From Phycisphaerales bacterium (GTDB taxonomy: Bacteria > Planctomycetota > Phycisphaerae > Tepidisphaerales > Tepidisphaeraceae), in assembly GCA_028288905.1 (NCBI GenBank), contig JAQGHJ010000181.1, positions 1-5,101 of the forward strand: a stretch of 5,101 nucleotides of DNA. Reading direction: 5' to 3'. Position 1 is the first letter of the stretch; each line of letters opens with the position of its first letter. Both the position numbers and the translations under genes were made by a program. Positions 1 to 5,101 of this stretch are shown here, in pieces. The notes beneath the pieces were generated by a model that was given only the letters and a program-made list of their open reading frames with translations, ran no database searches and was not told the DNA's origin.

Positions 1-65
1 GTCTACGCACGAGCGAGCGGCCTCTTTTACCATCGGCCCGCCAACCTACCCGTCGCGCCGACCTG
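1..65. other. Sequence downstream of the DUF1080 gene, nothing recognised
   Basis: These 65 bases follow the DUF1080 stop codon on the minus strand. No hairpin with a U-tract, start codon context or family-like peptide is visible. The transcript end of the DUF1080 gene is therefore not located within the window. Confidence 0.5.
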
Positions 66-1163
66 TCACTTCTCGACGATCCAGATGTTCCGATAGAACA
101 CCGGGTTCCCGTGCCCTTGCAACAGGATCGGTCCGGGCTCCGCCCCCTCCGCCTTGCCGGCACCGGTCTTGGCCTTCACGTCCCGGTGGTCGTGGACGGT
201 CACGCCGTTCAGCGTCACCGTGATCTCGGCGTCCTTCGTCTTCGTCCCGCCCGCGTCGAACTTCGGGGCCGTGAAGTCGACGTCGTACGCCTGCCAGGTC
301 AGCGGCGGCAGGCACATGTTCAGGTCCGGCGGCGTCTGCCGGTACAGCGACCCGGTCCCGTTGAACACCGGCGGCTGGCCGAACGAGTCCAGCACCTGCA
401 CCTCGTACCGCTCCTGCAAGTAAAGCCCGCTGTTGCCGCGGTCCTGGTCCCGGCCGAACGGCTTGAACGGCAGCAGGAATTCGGCGTGCAGCACGAAGTT
501 CTGGAACTTCTTCTTCGTCTTCGCCCCGGCCGCCAGCAGCTTCCGCTCGTCGACGTGCCCGCCCTCCCACTGGTCGACGTTCGTCCCGTCGAACAGCACG
601 AGTGCCCCGGCCGGCGGCTTCGCGCCCATCGTCGGGCTCGTCCGCTCGACCTTTTTCAGCTCGGCCGTCGCCCCGTCGGCGGTCGTTACCTTCAGCGCGC
701 CGCCGGCCCACGAAGCCGTGTAGCCCGCGGCCACCTGCGGGGCGAACGACACGTCGGCCATCGTTGCCGGGTCCTTCGCCTTGCCCGGCACCTCGGCCCG
801 GGCTTTCGTGTCGGCACCCGCCCCCGGCAGCCCGCCGGGGTAGAACGCGGCGACGAAGTCCCCACCGCCGACCGACGCGACCTGCGCCCCGAGCTTCCGC
901 GGCTTGCCGTCCGGCCCGGCCGGCAGCTCGCCGAGGTACTCGCCCTGGACGGCGAAGTCCGGCGTCGCCTTGGCCGGGTCGAGGAACGTGTTCTTCTCGT
1001 TCAGCGCCTTCGCCTGGTCCGCCTTGGCCTTGTCCTCCTTCGAGGCCTCCTTGGCCTTCGGCGGTGCCGCCGCCGCCATCGCCGGCCGGGCGTGACCCAG
1101 CCCCAGCCCGACCGCAGCCGCGCCCGCCAAAACCGCCGCCGCCAACGTCCGCCGCTTCGCCAT
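66..1163 (-). CDS. Secreted DUF1080 (3-keto-disaccharide hydrolase-type) protein
   Basis: A 365-residue exported protein of the DUF1080 family, named for 3-keto-disaccharide hydrolase activity and related in fold to concanavalin-like glycan-acting domains. Residues 1-30 form a signal peptide: MAKRR, a long Ala/Leu/Gly core, and a likely cut near AMA-A at 30. Residues 31-58 are a charged Ala/Lys linker. Residues about 66-160 (FAVQGEYLGE, then FYPGGLPG at 107-114) match a beta-rich N-terminal segment often found before DUF1080 in planctomycetes. DUF1080 spans about 187-363, with LFDGTNVDQW (190-199), NSGLYLQERYEVQVLDS (244-260) and GPILLQGHGNPVFYRNIWI (344-362). The start at 1163 is preferred over an in-frame start at 1301 because AGGAG lies 8 bases upstream and the signal peptide begins directly there. 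It appears complete. The family call is firm; substrate and catalytic activity are inferred from the family only. Confidence 0.93.
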   Translation of the reverse strand: MAKRRTLAAAVLAGAAAVGLGLGHARPAMAAAAPPKAKEASKEDKAKADQAKALNEKNTFLDPAKATPDFAVQGEYLGELPAGPDGKPRKLGAQVASVGGGDFVAAFYPGGLPGAGADTKARAEVPGKAKDPATMADVSFAPQVAAGYTASWAGGALKVTTADGATAELKKVERTSPTMGAKPPAGALVLFDGTNVDQWEGGHVDERKLLAAGAKTKKKFQNFVLHAEFLLPFKPFGRDQDRGNSGLYLQERYEVQVLDSFGQPPVFNGTGSLYRQTPPDLNMCLPPLTWQAYDVDFTAPKFDAGGTKTKDAEITVTLNGVTVHDHRDVKAKTGAGKAEGAEPGPILLQGHGNPVFYRNIWIVEK

Positions 1164-1171
1164 CTGCTTCG

Positions 1172-1176
1172 CTCCT
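1172..1176 (-). promoter_or_regulatory. Ribosome binding site deciding the DUF1080 start
   Basis: AGGAG on the minus strand sits 8 bases before the ATG at 1161-1163. This supports the shorter 365-residue form that begins with the signal peptide. Confidence 0.7.
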
Positions 1177-1215
1177 GACCTGAGGGATGTGGCCACCCGA
1201 CCGCCCGACGGGCGA

Positions 1216-1253
1216 GCCCGGCAGTATACGAGGGGGGCCGGGGCGGCGTTGAA
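1216..1253 (-). promoter_or_regulatory. Possible sigma-70-like promoter for the DUF1080 gene
   Basis: Read on the minus strand, TATACT (1223-1228) is a 5/6 match to the bacterial -10 consensus in otherwise very GC-rich DNA. TTCAAC (1248-1253) is a weak -35 candidate, at a rather long spacing of 19 bases. Transcription would start near 1216, giving a leader of about 50 bases that carries the AGGAG ribosome site. The -10 box is the main support. Confidence 0.42.
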
Positions 1254-1300
1254 GCAGGGACGTGCCGTCGCGGCGGCTGCGGTCAACACCGACCTCGCCA

Positions 1301-1345
1301 AACGAAAAGCGACCGCGGTACCGGCGTTTGCCGGTGCCGCGGTCG
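1301..1345 (-). terminator. Rho-independent terminator of the CsbD-like gene
   Basis: Arms at 1310-1325 and 1330-1345 form a 16-position stem with a 4-base loop. The only defect is at 1319/1336, an A-C mismatch in the minus-strand transcript. On the minus strand the stem is followed at once by GCTTTTCGTTT, a U-rich tail. It starts 36 bases after the CsbD-like stop and lies upstream of the DUF1080 promoter candidate, so it would separate the two minus-strand genes into independent transcripts. There is no U-run on the plus-strand side, so it is read as one-directional. Confidence 0.8.
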
Positions 1346-1381
1346 TCGCGTCTCACTCACGGGATCCGGTAGGGGACACCC

Positions 1382-1555
1382 TCACTTCTTCGCGTTGCTG
1401 TCGGCCTTACCGACCGCTTCCTGCACCTTGCCGACGGCCTGCTGGACCTTGCCCTTGACCTGCTGGCCGACGTCGCCCTTGGCAGCCCCGGCCACGTCGT
1501 TCGCGGTACCCTTGGCGTGCTTGATCTTGCCGGCCGCCGTGTCTTCGATCGCCAT
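1382..1555 (-). CDS. CsbD-like small stress protein
   Basis: A 57-residue, Lys/Ala/Gly-rich, hydrophilic protein with no signal peptide or membrane segment. It resembles the CsbD family of small general-stress proteins: GKIKHAKGTANDVAG near the N-terminus and the near-repeat VKGKVQQAVGKVQEAVGKA at about 33-51, which fits the GKVxxxxGK pattern of that family. Most members are about 55-75 residues, so the length is normal. The ATG at 1553-1555 follows GGAGG with 5 bases between, a strong ribosome site; longer forms starting further upstream would run into the divergent gene and lack this site. CsbD is induced by the general stress response in Bacillus subtilis, but its molecular function is unknown. 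It is divergent from the DUF1549/DUF1553 gene and ends at its own terminator. I could not identify a clear promoter for it. Confidence 0.85.
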   Translation of the reverse strand: MAIEDTAAGKIKHAKGTANDVAGAAKGDVGQQVKGKVQQAVGKVQEAVGKADSNAKK

Positions 1556-1575
1556 TGCGTCCTCCGGGTAAGTGT

Positions 1576-1600
1576 TTTCGACGGTTGCAACCGTGCGAAA
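1576..1600. promoter_or_regulatory. Perfect 14-bp palindrome, candidate operator
   Basis: Positions 1581-1594 read ACGGTTGCAACCGT, identical to their reverse complement. The symmetry extends outward with TTTCG on the left (1576-1580) and CGAAA on the right (1596-1600), offset by one base. It lies 25 bases from the CsbD-like start codon and 90 bases from the DUF1549/DUF1553 start. A dimeric regulator site is the simplest reading; a small hairpin in the CsbD-like leader is an alternative. No specific regulator family is recognised. Confidence 0.5.
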
Positions 1601-1638
1601 CCCGTGCCGGATGGGAAAACAGCCGCGGTCGGCCGTCG

Positions 1639-1650
1639 TATCATTCGGGG
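1639..1650 (+). promoter_or_regulatory. Possible -10 box for the DUF1549/DUF1553 gene
   Basis: TATCAT at 1639-1644 matches the -10 consensus at 5 of 6 positions and would give a start near 1650 with a leader of about 35 bases. No convincing -35 box is seen (the GAAAACA stretch near 1615-1621 is poor), so this is tentative. Confidence 0.3.
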
Positions 1651-1684
1651 GGCGGACCGAGACGGAACCAAGGCGGCGGAGCGG

Positions 1685-4447
1685 ATGCGGAGACGTTCGA
1701 TCTTTTCCCGGTGCGTGGCGGCGACCCTGGCGGCGATCGCGGGGGCGGCCATCGCGACCGCGCGTGCGGTCCCAACCCCTTCGGCCGCCCCGCGTTACGA
1801 CGCGACGGCCGGTCAGGACGCGTACGACTGGAAGCGCTGGGCCGAGCACTGGGCCTACCGCCCGGTGACGAAGCCGGTGGTGCCGGGTTTGGCCGAGCCG
1901 GCGTGGGGGCGGAACCCGGTCGACGCGTTCGTGCTGGCGAAGTTGCGGGCGGCCGGACTAAGCCCGGCCCCCGAGGCCGACAAGCTGACGCTGGTGCGTC
2001 GCGTCACGTTCGACCTGACCGGGCTGCCGCCGACGCCGGAGGAGGTCCGGGCGTTCTTAGCAGATAAGGCGGACGGGGCGTACGAGCGGCTCGTCGACCG
2101 GCTGCTGGCCAGCCCGCACTACGGGGAACACTGGGGCCGGCACTGGCTCGACGTTGCCCGGTACACCCCCGGGCGGGTCGCGTTCCCCGGCGTGAAGGGG
2201 ACGGCCGGCGACTCCCACTACCGCGATTACGTCGTCTGGGCGTTCAACGCGGACAAGCCCTACGACCGGTTCGTGACCGAGCAGCTCGCCGGCGACCTGC
2301 TGCCGGTCCCCGCGGCCTCTGCGGCGGGGGACGCCGACGCCCGCCAGCAGTACCTCGACCAGATCGTCGCCCCCGGGTTTCTTTCGATCGGGGCGTGGTT
2401 CGACCAGGAGACGGACCCGAACCGCCTGCGGCTCGAGATCGTCGACGAGATGGTGAACGCGACGACCCGGACGTTCCTCGGGCAGTCCGTCGCCTGCGCC
2501 CGGTGCCACGACCACAAGTTCGACCCGTTCCCGACCCAGGACTACTACGCGCTGGCCGGCGTGTTCCGCAGCACCCGGGTCGTCGGCGACGTGAGCGACA
2601 ACTGGCGCGACGGCCGGGTGCGGCAGCTCCGCCCGCTGGCCACACCGGACCAGGTCGCCGCCAACGACACCGTCCGCCGGAAGGCGGCCGACCTGCAAGC
2701 GGCGCGGTGGGACCGGCTGGTGGCGCTGCACGCCGCGCGGTCGGCCGCGTGGCACGCGGCCGAGCCGGCGTACCGGGCGGCGGCGGCGACGGTGGCCAAG
2801 CCGTTCACGCTCGCCCGCGAGGCCGAGGACTTCGACGGGCAGGACAACCTGCGTATCGCCCAACTGTCCCGGGACGGGCACGCCGTCGAGGTGATCGAGA
2901 CGCAGACCCCGACCGCCCAGTGGGTGAAGTACAAGTTCACCGTCCCGGTGCCCGGGCGGTACCGGCTCGACGCGCTGTACGCCGCGGCCGACCGCACCCC
3001 ACTAGAGGTGACGGCCAACGGCGACGTCGCCGCCCGCGACGCCCTCGTCGCCCCGACCGGCGGGACCAACCTGGCGCACCAGCGGTGGGGCACGGCCGCC
3101 GTGCTCGACCTCAAGGCGGGGCTGAACTTCGTCCGGCTCAACGCCAAGGAAGGGGCGTTCCCCCGGCTCGACAAGCTGCGGCTCACGCGAATCGACCCGG
3201 ACATCGAAGCGCAGGTGAAGGCCGTCGCGGCGGCGAACAAGTTGGACGCGACGCTGCTGGAGCGGTTCGTCTGCTGGCCGAACGACCCGTGGCCGACGGT
3301 GGCGGACACGGAGGTGTTCCTCACCGACGCCGAGGCGGCCGAATTGGCAAAGACGACGGCCGAGGCCGACGCCTTGGCCGGCGCGCTCGCCCCGTACCCG
3401 CTGGCGGTGGCCGTCACGGACCAGCCGGATCCGGTCGACCTGCCGGTGTACCTCCGCGGGCAGACGTACCGGCCGAGTGCATACCTCGTCCCCCGCGGGC
3501 TGCCGCGGTTCCTCGACCCCGCCCTGCCCCGCCCGCCCGTCCCGCCCGGCGAGAGCGGGCGGCTGGAATTGGCGAAGTGGTTGACCGACCCCCGGCACCC
3601 GCTGACGGCCCGGGTGATGGTGAACCGGGTATGGGCGTGGCACTTCGGCCGGGGGATCGTCGACAGCCCGAGCGACTTCGGCAGCCGCGGGTCGCCGCCG
3701 ACGCACCCCGAACTGCTCGACTGGCTGGCCGCGACGTTTGTCGAGCAGGGGTGGGGCGTGAAGGCGCTGCACCGGCTCATCCTGACCAGCAGCGCGTACC
3801 GGCAGGCGGGGGCGGCGGCTCGGAGCGAGTCCAGCGGAGCCGCCGCGGTTTCGGCGGGAGCCCGTTCGCCCGTCGACCCGCACCAGCTCGACCCCGACGA
3901 CAAGCTGCTGTGGCACTTCCCGCGCCGCCGGCTGGAGGCCGAGGCGCTGTACGACGCGATGCTGAGCACGACGAACAACCTTGCCCGCCAGCCGGCGGGG
4001 AAGCCGCTGGAGTTCGCCAAGAGCAGCAACCGGGCGATGTACACGCTGACGACCGGCCGGAGCCCCAAAGGGCTCGGCCCGGACGTGCGGAAGATGCTCG
4101 GCCTGTTCGACTGCGACCTGAGCGGCGCACCTGTCGAGGCCCGATCGGTGTCAGCGACGCCCGCCCAAAGCCTGTTCTGGCTCAACAGCCCGCTGCCGAA
4201 GTTCTTCGCCGACGCGTTCGCCGCCCGGCTGCTGAAGATGACCCAGCTCACCGACCCAAAGCGGGTCGAGATGGCGTACCTGCTGGCGGTGGGGCGGTCG
4301 CCGGACAAGGCAGAGGAGGAGCGGGCGGTCGCGTTCGTCGGGGGCGGTGAGCAGGCGGGCGAGGCGGGAACTGAGACGAAGCAGGAAGCGTGGGCGCGGC
4401 TGTGCCAAGCGCTCTACGCGTCGAGCGAGTTCCGGTACGTGGAGTGA
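1685..4447 (+). CDS. Exported PSCyt2/PSD1 (DUF1549-DUF1553) protein with a CBM-like insert
   Basis: A 920-residue exported protein of the planctomycete-expanded DUF1549/DUF1553 family; its biochemical role is not established. Residues 1-28 are a signal peptide (MRRR, then an Ala-rich core ending ATARA). DUF1549 (PSCyt2) covers about 75-298, with RRVTFDLTGLPPTPEEV (105-121), HYGEHWGRHWLDVARY (145-160) and CARCHDHKFDPF (271-282). The CxxCH at 271-275 has the form of a c-type haem site, but the separate N-terminal PSCyt1 cytochrome domain found in many relatives is absent. Residues about 374-505 (AREAEDFDGQ to LDKLRLTRID) resemble a CBM6/CBM35-type beta-sandwich. DUF1553 (PSD1) runs from about 622 (GRLELAKWLTDPRHPLTARVMVNRVW) to about 890, including RRRLEAEALYDAML. 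The ATG at 1685 is chosen because it directly begins the signal peptide; frame-open sequence back to 1517 would overlap the CsbD-like gene. The ribosome site is weak (AAGG 11 bases upstream, or GGAG only 3 bases upstream). A DUF1501 gene follows, as is usual. Confidence 0.93.
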   Translation: MRRRSIFSRCVAATLAAIAGAAIATARAVPTPSAAPRYDATAGQDAYDWKRWAEHWAYRPVTKPVVPGLAEPAWGRNPVDAFVLAKLRAAGLSPAPEADKLTLVRRVTFDLTGLPPTPEEVRAFLADKADGAYERLVDRLLASPHYGEHWGRHWLDVARYTPGRVAFPGVKGTAGDSHYRDYVVWAFNADKPYDRFVTEQLAGDLLPVPAASAAGDADARQQYLDQIVAPGFLSIGAWFDQETDPNRLRLEIVDEMVNATTRTFLGQSVACARCHDHKFDPFPTQDYYALAGVFRSTRVVGDVSDNWRDGRVRQLRPLATPDQVAANDTVRRKAADLQAARWDRLVALHAARSAAWHAAEPAYRAAAATVAKPFTLAREAEDFDGQDNLRIAQLSRDGHAVEVIETQTPTAQWVKYKFTVPVPGRYRLDALYAAADRTPLEVTANGDVAARDALVAPTGGTNLAHQRWGTAAVLDLKAGLNFVRLNAKEGAFPRLDKLRLTRIDPDIEAQVKAVAAANKLDATLLERFVCWPNDPWPTVADTEVFLTDAEAAELAKTTAEADALAGALAPYPLAVAVTDQPDPVDLPVYLRGQTYRPSAYLVPRGLPRFLDPALPRPPVPPGESGRLELAKWLTDPRHPLTARVMVNRVWAWHFGRGIVDSPSDFGSRGSPPTHPELLDWLAATFVEQGWGVKALHRLILTSSAYRQAGAAARSESSGAAAVSAGARSPVDPHQLDPDDKLLWHFPRRRLEAEALYDAMLSTTNNLARQPAGKPLEFAKSSNRAMYTLTTGRSPKGLGPDVRKMLGLFDCDLSGAPVEARSVSATPAQSLFWLNSPLPKFFADAFAARLLKMTQLTDPKRVEMAYLLAVGRSPDKAEEERAVAFVGGGEQAGEAGTETKQEAWARLCQALYASSEFRYVE
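3812..3846. repeat. Inverted repeat inside the DUF1553 coding region
   Basis: GCGGCGGCTC (3812-3821) and GAGCCGCCGC (3837-3846) are exact inverted copies separated by 15 bases. They encode part of a low-complexity linker, AARSESSGAAA, between the SSAYRQ motif and DPDDKLLW. This linker is variable in the family, so it may be a tolerated insertion. Confidence 0.55.
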
Positions 4448-4538
4448 CGGGGCAAGGTGGTCTCCCGAATTGCGCCCTACGAAGTACTCGGAGTCGTGAT
4501 GAAGCGTGGTTCGCTCGCGCCCGGTGCCCGAACCCGTC

Positions 4539-4570
4539 CGGGTGAAACCTGTCCAGGTCGGGTGAACCCT
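4539..4570 (+). repeat. Direct repeat upstream of the DUF1501 gene
   Basis: CGGGTGAAACCT (4539-4550) and CGGGTGAACCCT (4559-4570) agree at 11 of 12 positions and start 20 bases apart, close to two DNA helical turns. They lie immediately before a TACAAT box, so they may be a tandem binding site for a regulator. They also occupy the place of the -35 region. Confidence 0.45.
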
Positions 4571-4582
4571 ACAATGTACCGC
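4570..4582 (+). promoter_or_regulatory. Possible -10 box for the DUF1501 gene
   Basis: TACAAT at 4570-4575 matches the -10 consensus at 5 of 6 positions and stands out in GC-rich surroundings. Transcription would start near 4582, about 30 bases before the ATG. No clear -35 box is present at 16-18 bases; the direct repeat covers that area. The rest of the 164-base gap after the DUF1549/DUF1553 stop shows no terminator with a U-tract, so read-through from the upstream gene is also possible. Confidence 0.38.
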
Positions 4583-4611
4583 ACGATGTGCCGCAACCAG
4601 GGCGCGACGCG

Positions 4612-5101
4612 ATGACCTTCCGCACGACACCACTTTCCCGCCGGGACATGCTCCGCCGGTCGACGCTCGGGTTCGGGGGTCTGGCGGCCCTCGACCTGCT
4701 GTCGCGCCGGTCGCCCGGGGGCACAAGCGTCCCCCGCGCGTTCGGGGCGGGGCTGGGCGTGCCCGGTGCGTCGTCGTCCCCGCTCGCGGCCAAGGTGCCG
4801 CACTTCGCGGCTCGGGCGAAGCGGGTGATTTACCTGTTCCTCGACGGCGGGCTGTCGCAGGTCGACTCGTACGACCACAAGCCCCGGCTGCAGGTGGACG
4901 ACGGCAAGCCGCTGCCGGCGAGCATCGCCAAGCCGAAGTTCTCGTTCGCCCCGACCGGGGCCGTGCTGGCCAGCCCGTTCGCCTGGAAGCGGCACGGGCA
5001 ATCGGGGGCGTGGGCGTCGGATTTGTTCCCGGAGGTGAACCGGCAGATCGACCTGCTCTGCTTCGTGTAGAGCCTGCACCACGACAACGAGGACCACTTC
5101 A
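4612..5101 (+). pseudogene. DUF1501 protein gene, interrupted by in-frame TAG and cut by window edge
   Basis: This is the N-terminal third of a DUF1501 protein, a family related to the alkaline-phosphatase/sulfatase superfamily and usually about 450-480 residues. Residues 1-32 form a Tat-type export signal: SRRDML at 9-14 followed by the hydrophobic stretch LGFGGLAALDLL. The mature part has VIYLFLDGGLSQVDSYDHKP, SPFAWKRHGQSGAWASDLFPEV and IDLLCFV, all in the order expected for the family. TAG at 5068-5070 then ends the frame after 152 residues. The next ten codons read SLHHDNEDHF in the same frame, which fits the family pattern VIRSMHTD...H, with the stop exactly at the usual Arg/Lys position. 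A single change from AAG would explain it. The start at ATG 4612 is chosen for AGGG 9 bases upstream; a GTG at 4588 would add eight residues. A sequencing error or true recoding cannot be excluded, so pseudogene status is provisional. Confidence 0.75.

Noticed and set aside
46..1356. Open frame of 436 codons on the minus strand overlapping the DUF1080 gene
   Set aside because: It is Gly/Arg-rich with no motif, while the competing frame has a signal peptide and clear DUF1080 motifs.
1517..1684. N-terminal extension of the DUF1549/DUF1553 protein to an upstream start
   Set aside because: It would overlap the CsbD-like gene, cover the palindrome and bury the signal peptide 56 residues inside the protein.
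2545..4308. Long open frame of 587 codons on the minus strand opposite the DUF1549/DUF1553 gene
   Set aside because: It is an antisense shadow of a strongly coding GC-rich gene; the translation is low-complexity Arg/Ser/Ala with no recognisable family.
2395..4350. Long open frame of 651 codons in another plus-strand frame
   Set aside because: Its translation is Arg/Gly/Pro/Ala-rich and overlaps conserved DUF1549 and DUF1553 motifs in the true frame, as expected from a shifted frame in high-GC DNA.
4520..4543. GC hairpin (CCCGG/CCGGG and ACCCG/CGGGT) as a terminator after the DUF1549/DUF1553 gene
   Set aside because: The stems are only 5 base pairs, one has a 2-base loop, and no U-rich tail follows.
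5068..5070. Pyrrolysine or selenocysteine insertion at the DUF1501 stop
   Set aside because: Selenocysteine uses TGA, not TAG, and nothing in the window suggests pyrrolysine machinery; the expected residue here is Arg or Lys. A mutation or base error is simpler.

Overview
The window looks like chromosomal DNA from a planctomycete, most likely a Gemmata-like member of the Gemmataceae. Two things point there: very high GC with strong G/C preference at third codon positions, and the gene content. A secreted DUF1080 protein, a PSCyt2/PSD1 (DUF1549/DUF1553) protein and a Tat-exported DUF1501 protein are hallmark paralogous families of that phylum. The taxonomic call is inference from content; there is no rRNA or other marker gene here.

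Layout. On the minus strand, positions 66-1163 encode a secreted 3-keto-disaccharide-hydrolase-type (DUF1080) protein, with a good Shine-Dalgarno sequence and a TATACT -10 box about 60 bases upstream. Positions 1382-1555, also minus, encode a 57-residue CsbD-like stress protein, followed by a strong hairpin plus U-rich tail (1301-1345) that should end its transcript before the DUF1080 promoter. A 129-base divergent region (1556-1684) holds a perfect 14-bp palindrome. On the plus strand, 1685-4447 encodes a 920-residue exported DUF1549/DUF1553 protein with a carbohydrate-binding-module-like domain between its two signature domains. After 164 bases with a direct repeat and a TACAAT box, a DUF1501 gene begins at 4612. 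Its frame meets an in-frame TAG at 5068-5070, yet family-like sequence continues in the same frame to the window edge.

How the genes fit together. DUF1549/DUF1553 plus DUF1501 is the standard planctomycete pair, repeated many times per genome and generally thought to act outside the cytoplasm, possibly in polysaccharide handling; the biochemical role of the pair is not settled. DUF1080 proteins are plausible partners in glycan degradation. The CsbD-like gene is probably an unrelated stress gene sitting between them.

I see no CRISPR array, tRNA, rRNA, transposase or other clear mobile element. The observations most worth checking are the amber codon inside the DUF1501 gene, the palindrome in the divergent promoter region, and the direct repeat just upstream of the DUF1501 gene.
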